Origin: GCA-002862325 sp036339295
GTDB lineage: Bacteria > Planctomycetota > Phycisphaerae > Phycisphaerales > SM1A02
Reading direction: 5' to 3'
Assembly: GCA_036339295.1 (NCBI GenBank)
Contig: JAYZBK010000174.1
Span: 1 to 52,036, forward strand
DNA: 52,036 bases
In this document: in pieces, positions 34,401-42,253 of the stretch
Numbering within the stretch: position 1 is the stretch's first letter
Layout of the letters: every line of letters begins with the position of its first letter
Translations under genes and position numbers: made by a program
The notes under the pieces: generated by a model
Database searches by the model: none
Seen by the model: only the letters and a program-made list of their open reading frames with translations
What the model was told of the DNA's origin: nothing

Positions 34401-36401
34401 ATGCAGAACCGTTTTGGTTTCAAGGACTTCGTTCTCCTCGTGGTGATCCTCGTGATCGGGCTTCTCGTCGTCCTGCAGATGCTGCAGGCCGACCGGGTCT
34501 GGTCGCGCATCGGCGACATCCAGTCGAAGATGTCCGAGATCGAGCAGCAGATCGCGATGGGGGGCAACGACGACCTTCGTCGCGAGCTCAGCGAGCTCAA
34601 GACGCTGATCGCCACGCGACCGATCAACATCAACCTCGGCGGCGTGTCCGCGGGGGACGTCTCGTTCGACTCCGGCGGCGGTGCCGCCGACATGCCGCCG
34701 GTCGACGGGGAACGCGACGAGTCGTGGGCCCGCGCCGGCGTCCCGATCGACTGGCAGGACCGGGTCCGCTTCAGCAGCCAGCCGAAGGAGGTCCCCGGCT
34801 TCCGTCGCGGTGGCGAGTTCATCGAGATCTTCGGCGCCCAGCCGTCCCGGATCACGCCCTACCTCGCCGGCGACGTGTACGCCCGACGGGTCACGGACCG
34901 CGTGATCGAGAGCATGGCGAACTACGACCCCGAGACGCTCGAGCTTCGCGGCGTGCTCGCCGAGGCGTGGCAGTTCGACCCGGACGGGCGATGGCTACGC
35001 GTCCGCATCGATCCGCGGGCCAGGTTCTCCGACGGCATGCCGGTGACGTCCGAGGACGTTCGCTGGACGTTCATGGACTTCATCAAGAACCCGCTCATCG
35101 AGGCCGAACGGGCCCGGGCCACCCTCGACATGATCGAGGACGTCAAGATCATCGACGAGCACAGCGTCGAGTTCGTCTTCAACAAGTCGCTGTTCACGAA
35201 CCTCGCGTACACGCTCGGCGGCTACGTGCTTCCGAAGCACTTCTACTCCCAGTTCGAGCCCTCCCAGATCAACCAGTCGACCGGGCTCACCATGGGCTCC
35301 GGCCACTTCCGCCTCGAGCGGCTCGACCCGGACGACCAGTGGACTCCCGGCGAGGACATCGTGATCGTCCGGAACGAGCAGTACTGGGGGGACGACCCGG
35401 CGCCGCTCGCCTCGCTCCGGTTCAAGGTGATCTCGAACTCGCTCGCCAGCCTCGTCGCCTTCCGGAACGGTGAGGGCGACATGCTCACGCCGAGCTCCCC
35501 GCAGTACGCGGAGCTTCGCGACGACGAGGCGTTCCTCGAGGACAACGTCATCCACAACTGGCTCAACATGCGGAGCGGCTACAGCTTCATCGGCTGGCAG
35601 TGCGGCCCGCGGGGCGGCGAGGGCGGCAAGCTCACCCCGTTCCACGACCCGCGGGTGCGGCGGGGCATGACCCAGATCCTCGATCGGGAGCTGATGATCA
35701 AGGACATCTGGGAAGGCGTCGGGGTGGTCGCCACCGGGCCCAACGGCCCCACGTCACCGGCCTCGAGCCCGAACGTCGCGGCGTGGCCGTTCGACCAGGA
35801 TGCGGCCGACCGCCTCTTCGCCGAGGCCGGCTGGGTCGACGCGGACGGGGACGGCGTCCGGGAGTACCAGAAGGACGACGGGATCTTCGCGAAGGGCTCC
35901 CCCTTCGAGTTCGAGTTCACCATCACGGCGAGCGGCGAGACCGCGGAACGAGTGGTCAGCTACCTGAAGACCCAGTGCCTCAAGAACGGCATCGTCTGCA
36001 CCCCGAAGCTCGTCGACTGGTCGTACTACACCGACATGCTCAAGCAGCGGAACTTCGACGCGATGATCATGGGCTGGAGCGCGAGCGCGCCGGAGAGCGA
36101 CCCGCAGCAGATCTGGCACTCGTCGTCGATCCTCGACCAGGCCGACAACTTCATCCAGTGGGCCAACGCGGATGCCGACGCCTTCATCGAAGGTGGTCGC
36201 GGCACGCTCGACATCGAGGCGCGGATGCAGATGTGGCACGGTCTCCACGAGACCATCCACGAGGACCAGCCGTACACGTTCCTTCGTGTCGTGCCGTGGA
36301 TCCGCTTCGTCAAGAACGACATCGGCAACGTGGTCGAGTACAAGACCGGTCTCGAGCCGCAGGAGTTCTTCCGGGCCGCCGCTCCGACGCCCGGCGGCTG
36401 A
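34401..36401 (+). CDS. Membrane-anchored peptide-type substrate-binding protein with coiled-coil stalk
   Basis: This 666-residue SBP_bac_5 (DppA/OppA-like) protein captures peptides or similar solutes outside the membrane. The usual lipobox is missing; instead residues 10-28 form a membrane span, residues 30-70 a coiled coil (IGDIQSKMSEIEQQI), and a Gly/Asp-rich linker follows. The family fold begins near residue 130, with GVLAEAWQFDPDGRWLRVRI and GMPVTSEDVRWTFMDF broken by linkers, and closes with an ADADAFIEGGRGTLD helix. It is followed by the OppB-like permease after 48 nt. Confidence 0.88.
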   Translation: MQNRFGFKDFVLLVVILVIGLLVVLQMLQADRVWSRIGDIQSKMSEIEQQIAMGGNDDLRRELSELKTLIATRPININLGGVSAGDVSFDSGGGAADMPPVDGERDESWARAGVPIDWQDRVRFSSQPKEVPGFRRGGEFIEIFGAQPSRITPYLAGDVYARRVTDRVIESMANYDPETLELRGVLAEAWQFDPDGRWLRVRIDPRARFSDGMPVTSEDVRWTFMDFIKNPLIEAERARATLDMIEDVKIIDEHSVEFVFNKSLFTNLAYTLGGYVLPKHFYSQFEPSQINQSTGLTMGSGHFRLERLDPDDQWTPGEDIVIVRNEQYWGDDPAPLASLRFKVISNSLASLVAFRNGEGDMLTPSSPQYAELRDDEAFLEDNVIHNWLNMRSGYSFIGWQCGPRGGEGGKLTPFHDPRVRRGMTQILDRELMIKDIWEGVGVVATGPNGPTSPASSPNVAAWPFDQDAADRLFAEAGWVDADGDGVREYQKDDGIFAKGSPFEFEFTITASGETAERVVSYLKTQCLKNGIVCTPKLVDWSYYTDMLKQRNFDAMIMGWSASAPESDPQQIWHSSSILDQADNFIQWANADADAFIEGGRGTLDIEARMQMWHGLHETIHEDQPYTFLRVVPWIRFVKNDIGNVVEYKTGLEPQEFFRAAAPTPGG

Positions 36402-36449
36402 TCCGACGGGCCCGGATCCACCCACCCCACAGCGCACCCACGGCACCCC

Positions 36450-38015
36450 ATGCTCACCTACATCGTTCGAAGACTGCTGCTGATGATCCCGACGCTCGTC
36501 GGGATCACGCTGCTCGTCTTCATGCTGCTGGCCCTGAGCCCCGGCGGCATCGGTGCGAGCCTCCGGGTGTCCGGTGGCCAGATGGAGGCGAGCAAGGCCG
36601 CCCTGATGGAGGCGTATCTCGAGGATCGCTACGGCCTCGACGATCCGATCCCGGTCCAGTACCTCCGCTGGCTGGGCCGCATCTCCCCGATCAAGTTCGG
36701 CGTGCGGGACCAGGTGCTGCCCACCGGGGACCTCGTCAGGTTCCCGAAGGCGGTGAAGCCCCTCCCGCTCGCGGACGAGTGGTTCCGGGGCCTCGGACCG
36801 AGCGAGGAACGGTTCGCCGAGCTCGAGGTCGAGTTCGGGCCGCGCGACGACCGCGAAGTGCGGTCGCGTGGTGACGACACCGCCGAGATCTCGGAGTTCA
36901 AGGCTGCGCAGAAGTCGTACTCGAAGGCCCGCGCCACCTATCTCGTGTCGCGGAAGGAGCTCGACAAGCAGCTCGTGCGATTCGCGACGGCCGAGGGTTG
37001 GAAGGATGCGATCAGGGACGGCGAACCGGTCCCGGGCCGACTCGCCGATCGGACCCCGGACTTCGATTCCCCCGAATTCGCCCCGGTGAGGGATGCCGCC
37101 ATCGCGGCCCTCGAGGCCAGGGCGATCGCGGTCATCAGCCGCGAGCGCGAGGTGGTCGCGTTCCAGGCCGGTCCGTACCCCCGGGACGGTCTCGCGATCA
37201 TCCCCGGCACCCTGAGCGTCGCCTGGCCGGACCTCGGCGTCGCGTTCAGTCGCGGTCGGCCGGTGAAGGACCTCATCCTCGAGGCGCTGCCGGTCACGCT
37301 CCTGCTCAACCTCGTCGCCGTCCCGATCATCTACCTCGTGGCCATCCCGGCCGGCATGCTCGCCGCCCGGTACCGCGGATCCGCGTTCGACATCAGCAGC
37401 GGGGCGTTGTTCGTGGCCTTCTGGTCGATCCCCACGGTGTGGGCCGGCGTGCTCGCGATCGGCTATCTCGCGGACAACCAGTTCCTCGGCTGGTTCCCGG
37501 TCGCGGGCCTGCACGCGAACGACGCACGAAGCATGGCCTTCCTGCCTTCGCTCTCCTCCGGGGCGGGCGGTGGGTTCAGCCCCGGCTACCTCCTGGACAC
37601 CCTCTGGCACCTCGCCCTCCCGGTCGCCTGTCTCGTCTACACCGGCTTCGCGGTGCTGGCGAAGCAGACGCGGGCGGCGATGCTCGACAACTTCAACCAG
37701 GACTACGTGCGGACCGCCAAGGCGAAGGGCGTTCCCGGTCGGGACGTCCTGCTCCGGCACGTCTTCCGCAACAGCCTTCTCCCGCTCATCACCATCTTCG
37801 TGACGATCTTCCCGGCGATGCTCGCGGGGTCGGTCGTGGTGGAGAAGATCTTCTCCATTCCCGGCATGGGAAGCCTCATCCTCGAGGCGATCAACCTGCG
37901 TGACCGCGAGCTGATCCTCGCCAACACCTTCATGATCGCCGTCGTCAACCTTCTCGCCCTTCTCCTGGCGGACATCCTGTACGCCTTCGCGGATCCTCGG
38001 ATCAGCTACGACTGA
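36450..38015 (+). CDS. ABC transporter permease, OppB/DppB type with large periplasmic insertion
   Basis: This 521-residue permease starts with the family's YIVRRLLLMIPTLVGITLLVF helix, but the next permease helix (ALPVTLLLNLVAVPIIYLVA) comes only near residue 280. Typical OppB is about 310 residues. The extra 150-200 residues are hydrophilic and partly helical (for example QKSYSKARATYLVSRKELDK, about 152-171), so they form a large extracytoplasmic domain. The rest is normal: RAAMLDNFNQDYVRTAKAKG and RHVFRNSLLPLI make up the EAA loop for the ATPase, and VEKIFSIPGMG follows. It lies between the binding protein and the second OppC-like gene. Confidence 0.88.
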   Translation: MLTYIVRRLLLMIPTLVGITLLVFMLLALSPGGIGASLRVSGGQMEASKAALMEAYLEDRYGLDDPIPVQYLRWLGRISPIKFGVRDQVLPTGDLVRFPKAVKPLPLADEWFRGLGPSEERFAELEVEFGPRDDREVRSRGDDTAEISEFKAAQKSYSKARATYLVSRKELDKQLVRFATAEGWKDAIRDGEPVPGRLADRTPDFDSPEFAPVRDAAIAALEARAIAVISREREVVAFQAGPYPRDGLAIIPGTLSVAWPDLGVAFSRGRPVKDLILEALPVTLLLNLVAVPIIYLVAIPAGMLAARYRGSAFDISSGALFVAFWSIPTVWAGVLAIGYLADNQFLGWFPVAGLHANDARSMAFLPSLSSGAGGGFSPGYLLDTLWHLALPVACLVYTGFAVLAKQTRAAMLDNFNQDYVRTAKAKGVPGRDVLLRHVFRNSLLPLITIFVTIFPAMLAGSVVVEKIFSIPGMGSLILEAINLRDRELILANTFMIAVVNLLALLLADILYAFADPRISYD

Positions 38016-38038
38016 TCCGGGCACCGGACCCCACCACG

Positions 38039-39565
38039 TTGTCAGAACCAGCGAACAACTCGGGCGGCACGATCTCCGGCATCGAAGTGATGCGCGGGGT
38101 CGGTGCGAAGCCGTCGAAGCCGTTCTGGGCGGATGCCTGGGATCGGGTGCTCCATCGCTGGGGGGCGAGGATCGGGATCGGCTGGATCGCGGTGGTGGCG
38201 TTCTTCGCGGTCTTCGCACCGCTGCTCGCGAACGGCCTCCCCGCGTGGACGGTGCACTACGAGCTGCTCGAGGATGGAAGTCGAGGCGAGGTCCTTCGGT
38301 CGTGGTCCCCGATGTGGAAGGGCCTCACGCCCGTCGATGTCGCCCTCCTGGTCGGCACCGTCCTCGGGGTGCCCTGGATGATGCTTCCGGTCGGGATGAT
38401 GGGGGGCATGACCCGATCCCACCGGCTCGGCGTCCTCGTCGCCGCCTCGATCCAGTGCGGCCTGACCCTGGTGATCGCCGGCCTGATCGGTGGCTGGCTG
38501 ACCGACCCCGACCAGAGCGAGGGCGTCCGCGGTTTCATCGAGGGCCTCGGCGGATGGGAGGGCTGGGTCATCGGTGGGGCCGTGAGCCTCGTGATCGCCT
38601 TGCTCTTCCTCTGGGTCCCGTCCTTCACGTCGTTCGGCGGCCGGCTTGCGCTGCTCGTGCTGGTCGCGGTGACGTCCACCGCGATCGCCGGCGATCGCTT
38701 CGATCCGCCGCTCGCCAACTACGACCGCTTCATCGACCGCGGGCTCAGCGGCGAGTACGAGAACACCTGGGCGGTGGTGCCGTGGTCCTCGAGCCAGGCG
38801 CGAACGAGCTTCTACCTCCTTCCCCCCGGAACGATGGTCGACGCCGAGATCCCCGCCAGCGAGGGCACGGCCTTCGGGGAGCGGCGATTCCTTCTCGGCA
38901 CCGACTCCGTGGGACAGGACGTCCTCAGCCAGATGCTGCACGCCTGCCGGCTCTCGATCTCGATCGGCCTCGTCTCGACCGGGATCTCGGTGTTCATCGG
39001 CATCGTGATCGGTTCCCTGATGGGCTACTTCGGGGGCTGGGTCGATCTCGTCCTGAGCCGCGTCGTCGAGATCTTCATGGCGATCCCGGTGCTCTTCCTG
39101 CTCATCGTCGCCGCGGCGGTGCTTCCCCGGAACACGTACATGATGATGGTGATCATCGGCTGCGTGAGCTGGACGCTCTCTGCGCGATTCATCCGGGCGG
39201 AGTTCCTCAAGATGCGGGCGCAGGACTTCGTCCAGGCGGCTCGGGCCGCGGGGCTCCCGCTTCGGTCGGTGCTCTTCAAGCACATGCTCCCGAACGGCAT
39301 CACCCCGGTCCTCGTGCAGGCGTCGTTCGCGATCGCGGCGGCGATCCTCGCCGAGGCGACCCTGTCGTTCCTCGGGCTCGGTCCCGACGGCCAGGCGTCG
39401 TGGGGCAAGCTGCTGGCGAGCGCCACCGGATCCACCGGCACCTTCAACTGGTGGCTGGCGATCTTCCCCGGCTTCGCGATCTTCCTCACCGTCCTCGCCT
39501 ACAACCTGCTCGGCGAGGCGTTCCGCGACGCGATCGATCCCAAGCTTCGAAAGGCGGCGCACTGA
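38039..39565 (+). CDS. ABC transporter permease, OppC/DppC type with extra N-terminal membrane segments (second copy)
   Basis: This 508-residue permease is about 200 residues longer than usual. The first 230 residues hold about five hydrophobic segments (for example IGIGWIAVVAFFAVFAPLL and LALLVLVAVTSTAIAG). The standard OppC core then starts at FLLGTDSVGQDVLSQMLHA and contains the EAA loop DFVQAARAAGLPLRSVLFKH followed by TLSFLGLGPDG. The start is TTG at 38039, 24 nt past the OppB stop; a weaker option is ATG at 38090. The stop overlaps the ATPase start (TGATG), so these two are coupled. Confidence 0.85.
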   Translation: MSEPANNSGGTISGIEVMRGVGAKPSKPFWADAWDRVLHRWGARIGIGWIAVVAFFAVFAPLLANGLPAWTVHYELLEDGSRGEVLRSWSPMWKGLTPVDVALLVGTVLGVPWMMLPVGMMGGMTRSHRLGVLVAASIQCGLTLVIAGLIGGWLTDPDQSEGVRGFIEGLGGWEGWVIGGAVSLVIALLFLWVPSFTSFGGRLALLVLVAVTSTAIAGDRFDPPLANYDRFIDRGLSGEYENTWAVVPWSSSQARTSFYLLPPGTMVDAEIPASEGTAFGERRFLLGTDSVGQDVLSQMLHACRLSISIGLVSTGISVFIGIVIGSLMGYFGGWVDLVLSRVVEIFMAIPVLFLLIVAAAVLPRNTYMMMVIIGCVSWTLSARFIRAEFLKMRAQDFVQAARAAGLPLRSVLFKHMLPNGITPVLVQASFAIAAAILAEATLSFLGLGPDGQASWGKLLASATGSTGTFNWWLAIFPGFAIFLTVLAYNLLGEAFRDAIDPKLRKAAH

Positions 39566-40674
39566 TGGCGGACGCGGCGACCCAGAACGGCACGGCGCAG
39601 CCGCTCCTCGAGGTCCGGGGGCTCGCCGTCAGCTTCCAGAACAGCGCCGATCCCGACGGACCCCGGATCCAGGCGGTCGCGGGCGTCAACATGACGATCT
39701 ATCCGCGGCAGACCCTCGCGGTGGTGGGGGAGTCGGGGTGCGGCAAGAGCGTCACGGCGATGAGCACCATGCAGCTCGTCCCTCGTCCCCCGGGACGCTT
39801 CGATCGCGGTGCGATCCTGTTCCAGGGCAAGGACGTCCTCGCCTACGACGAACGCGAGATGCTCGCGCTTCGGGGCAAGGACATCGCGATGATCTTCCAG
39901 GAGCCGATGACCAGTCTCAATCCGGTCTACACGATCGGCGACCAGATCATGGAGGCGATCCTGCTGCACCAGGACGTCTCGCCGCAGGAGGCGGAGAAGA
40001 TCGCGGTGCAGGCGATGGACGACGTCGGCATCCCGAACCCGTCGGCCCGACTCAACGACTATCCGCACCAGTTCTCGGGCGGCATGAGGCAGCGGGTGAT
40101 GATCGCGATGGCGCTCGCCTGCAATCCGACCCTGCTTCTCGCGGACGAGCCGACCACGGCCCTCGACGTCACGATCCAGGCGCAGATCCTCGAACTCCTT
40201 CGAGAGCTGCAGCGGACCAAGGAGATGGGCATCATGCTCATCACCCACAACCTCGGCGTGGTCGCCGAGAACGCCGACGTGGTCTGCGTGATGTACGCCG
40301 GTCGGGTGGTCGAGTACGCGAAGGTGTACGAGCTCTTCGATCGGCCGCTCCATCCGTACACGCGGGGCCTCTTCAACTCGATCCCCCGGCTCGGCGAGCT
40401 GAAGGATCGGCTCACGACCGTCGAGGAGGTCGTCGAGGATCCCGAGCAGTTCACCCTTCTCCCGGGGCACGATCCGGCGAAGGGCGAGGAGATCGTGCCC
40501 TGGTGGCCGGACCCGCCGGAAGGGGCGAAGCCCGAACTCGCGTCCGACGACGACGAGTACGTGCTCTACGAGATCGAACCGGATCGCTGGGTGGGCTGCT
40601 TCCGCAGCCGGCACCTGCAGGACCACGTGTCGCGTCCGCCGGATCTCGACTACCGCAAGGAAGACCTCCGGTAG
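39565..40674 (+). CDS. ABC transporter ATP-binding protein, OppD/DppD type
   Basis: This 369-residue ATPase has Walker A GESGCGKS, the Q-loop IFQEPMTSLNP, the signature FSGGMRQRV, Walker B LLLADEPTTALD and the switch histidine ITHN. The peptide-transporter C-terminal block is present (HPYTRGLFNSIPRLG). The last 70 residues form an acidic extension with WWPDPPEG, CFRSRHL and no second cysteine motif like the DppD iron-sulfur cluster. No OppF/DppF partner follows, so the ATPase may act as a homodimer or pair with a protein encoded elsewhere. Confidence 0.93.
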   Translation: MADAATQNGTAQPLLEVRGLAVSFQNSADPDGPRIQAVAGVNMTIYPRQTLAVVGESGCGKSVTAMSTMQLVPRPPGRFDRGAILFQGKDVLAYDEREMLALRGKDIAMIFQEPMTSLNPVYTIGDQIMEAILLHQDVSPQEAEKIAVQAMDDVGIPNPSARLNDYPHQFSGGMRQRVMIAMALACNPTLLLADEPTTALDVTIQAQILELLRELQRTKEMGIMLITHNLGVVAENADVVCVMYAGRVVEYAKVYELFDRPLHPYTRGLFNSIPRLGELKDRLTTVEEVVEDPEQFTLLPGHDPAKGEEIVPWWPDPPEGAKPELASDDDEYVLYEIEPDRWVGCFRSRHLQDHVSRPPDLDYRKEDLR

Positions 40675-40684
40675 CGACCCGCGA

Positions 40685-40704
40685 GGGGCGAGTTCCTCGT
40701 CCCC
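40685..40704 (+). terminator. Possible terminator after the ABC transporter genes
   Basis: GGGGCGAG (40685-40692) pairs with CTCG and CCCC (40696-40704, one bulged T) around a TTC loop, 11 nt past the ATPase stop. No T-tract follows. Confidence 0.4.
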
Positions 40705-40803
40705 GGTCGCGGATGGCCTGCCGGCATCCGGGAGGGCTATCCTGTGTCCCCGGATCGCCCTCAGGCGGCGATCGCCCCCACGGACCTCGAAGAGCACCTC
40801 GAC

Positions 40804-41289
40804 ATGCCACTGATCGACCCCGGCAAGAAGGCACCCGCGTTCAACCTCCCCGACCAGGATGGCGACAAGCACGCCCTCAAGGACCTCGCGGGCCGCCCGG
40901 TCGTCCTCTACTTCTACCCCAAGGACGACACCTCCGGATGCACGAAGGAGGCGTGCCAGTTCCGGGACCAGCTGCCCGACTTCAAGAAGTCGAGGGCGGT
41001 GGTCCTCGGGGTCAGCCCCGACTCGGTCGAGAGCCACCGGAAGTTCGTCGACAAGCACGACCTGAACTTCACGCTGCTCGCGGACGCGGCTCGCGATGCC
41101 GACGACAACCCGAAGACCTGCCTGAAGTACGGCGTCTGGCAGGAGAAGTCGATGTACGGCCGGAAGTACATGGGCGTGGTCCGCACGACCTACCTGATCG
41201 GACCGGACGGCAAGGTGGCCCAGCGATGGGACAAGGTCAAGGTCCCGGGTCATGCGGACGCGGTCCTCGAGGCGATCGACGCGCTCTAG
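40804..41289 (+). CDS. bcp: Peroxiredoxin of the Bcp/PrxQ family
   Basis: This 161-residue thiol peroxidase reduces hydrogen peroxide and organic peroxides. The active site is DDTSGCTKEACQFRD, with peroxidatic Cys46 and resolving Cys51 five residues on, the atypical 2-Cys arrangement of PrxQ. Other landmarks are VVLYFYPKD, GVSPDSVESHRKF and RTTYLIGPDGKV. The start at 40804 is the ATG that gives the normal family length. It stands alone on the plus strand, next to a convergent zinc-ribbon gene. Confidence 0.94.
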   Translation: MPLIDPGKKAPAFNLPDQDGDKHALKDLAGRPVVLYFYPKDDTSGCTKEACQFRDQLPDFKKSRAVVLGVSPDSVESHRKFVDKHDLNFTLLADAARDADDNPKTCLKYGVWQEKSMYGRKYMGVVRTTYLIGPDGKVAQRWDKVKVPGHADAVLEAIDAL

Positions 41290-41326
41290 CGGATCCGTCT
41301 CCCGGACCCCGGCCGTCGAGGCCGGC

Positions 41327-41746
41327 TCATCCGAGGAAGAGCAGGACCGTGAGCCCGAGCCAGACGGCGAGCAGCACGCCACCCAGAAGGGCCCGGATGG
41401 GGTAGGCGTATCGTCGCCCCTCGAAGGACGGGAGTGCGGCGCGGTGGAGCCCGCATTCGGGACAGTCCGCATCCCATTCGAGGCCTTCGAGGTCGTGGCC
41501 GCAGTGGCGACAGAGGATCCGATCCGGATCCTCGAACCGACTCCGGGCCAGCGATGGAATCGTGCCGCACTCGGGGCAGGGCTGGCCGACGCGGGCACCG
41601 GTGAGGTCGTACTCGCATCCGGGGCAGCGGCGTTCCACGATCGACTTCGCCCGGGTGGACGCGATCTGCCAGATGGCGAGGGCGGGCAGCCCGAACCAGA
41701 GGATCGTCATGAAGAACGTCTGCATGCGGGTGTCGTCGGCGTCCAC
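41327..41746 (-). CDS. Membrane protein with two Cys4 zinc ribbons
   Basis: This 139-residue protein has a membrane span near residues 9-28, then two zinc-ribbon knuckle pairs (Cys41/44 with Cys57/60, and Cys79/82 with Cys95/98), and a second span at about 118-138. The motif CPGCEYDLTG is of a kind common in planctomycete membrane proteins. The start is GTG at 41746, fixed by GGAGG at 41756-41752, five bases upstream. The function is unknown. Its start codon is only 14 nt from the divergent dut start. Confidence 0.78.
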   Translation of the reverse strand: MDADDTRMQTFFMTILWFGLPALAIWQIASTRAKSIVERRCPGCEYDLTGARVGQPCPECGTIPSLARSRFEDPDRILCRHCGHDLEGLEWDADCPECGLHRAALPSFEGRRYAYPIRALLGGVLLAVWLGLTVLLFLG

Positions 41747-41760
41747 GATATCCTCCGGGC

Positions 41761-42204
41761 ATGGACCAGCCCACGCTTCGCTTCCAGCGGCTCGACGACC
41801 GGGCCGTCGTTCCGGCCTACCAGTCCTCGCACGCGGCCGGCCTCGACCTGCACACGACGATCGGCGAGCCGACGGTGCTCGAGCCCGGCGAGATCCTCAT
41901 CGTGCCCTGCGGTTTCGCGATGGCGATCCCCGACGGATGGGAGGCGCAGGTCCGACCTCGCAGCGGTCTGGCGAGTCGGCATGGGATCTCGATGCCCAAC
42001 GCCCCGGGCACGATCGACGCGGACTACCGCGGCGAGGTGAAGGTCCCGCTCATCAATCTCTCGAAGTCCCCGTTCACGATCGAACCGGGGATGCGGATCG
42101 CCCAGATGGTGATCGCGCCGGTCGCGAGGGTCGTGGTGGAGGAGGTCGAGGAACTCGATTCCACCGAGCGAGGCGGCGGCGGCTTCGGATCCACGGGTCG
42201 TTGA
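41761..42204 (+). CDS. dut: Deoxyuridine 5'-triphosphate nucleotidohydrolase (dUTPase)
   Basis: This 147-residue trimeric dUTPase hydrolyses dUTP to dUMP and pyrophosphate, keeping uracil out of DNA and feeding thymidylate synthesis. The five motifs are present: AAGLDLHT, PRSGLASRHGI, NAPGTIDADYRGE, RIAQMVIAP, and a C-terminal RGGGGFGSTGR arm. The length is normal. It begins 14 nt from the divergent zinc-ribbon gene, so its promoter must lie inside that gene or in the short gap. Confidence 0.95.
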   Translation: MDQPTLRFQRLDDRAVVPAYQSSHAAGLDLHTTIGEPTVLEPGEILIVPCGFAMAIPDGWEAQVRPRSGLASRHGISMPNAPGTIDADYRGEVKVPLINLSKSPFTIEPGMRIAQMVIAPVARVVVEEVEELDSTERGGGGFGSTGR

Positions 42205-42253
42205 CCGCGGCGAAGGCCCCGGGAATCGGGGATCGCCGTGCTAGAATTCCGGG

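Noticed and set aside
35754..38219. Minus-strand frame of 821 codons over the binding protein and OppB-like gene
   Set aside because: It is antisense to clear transporter genes, with no domain visible.
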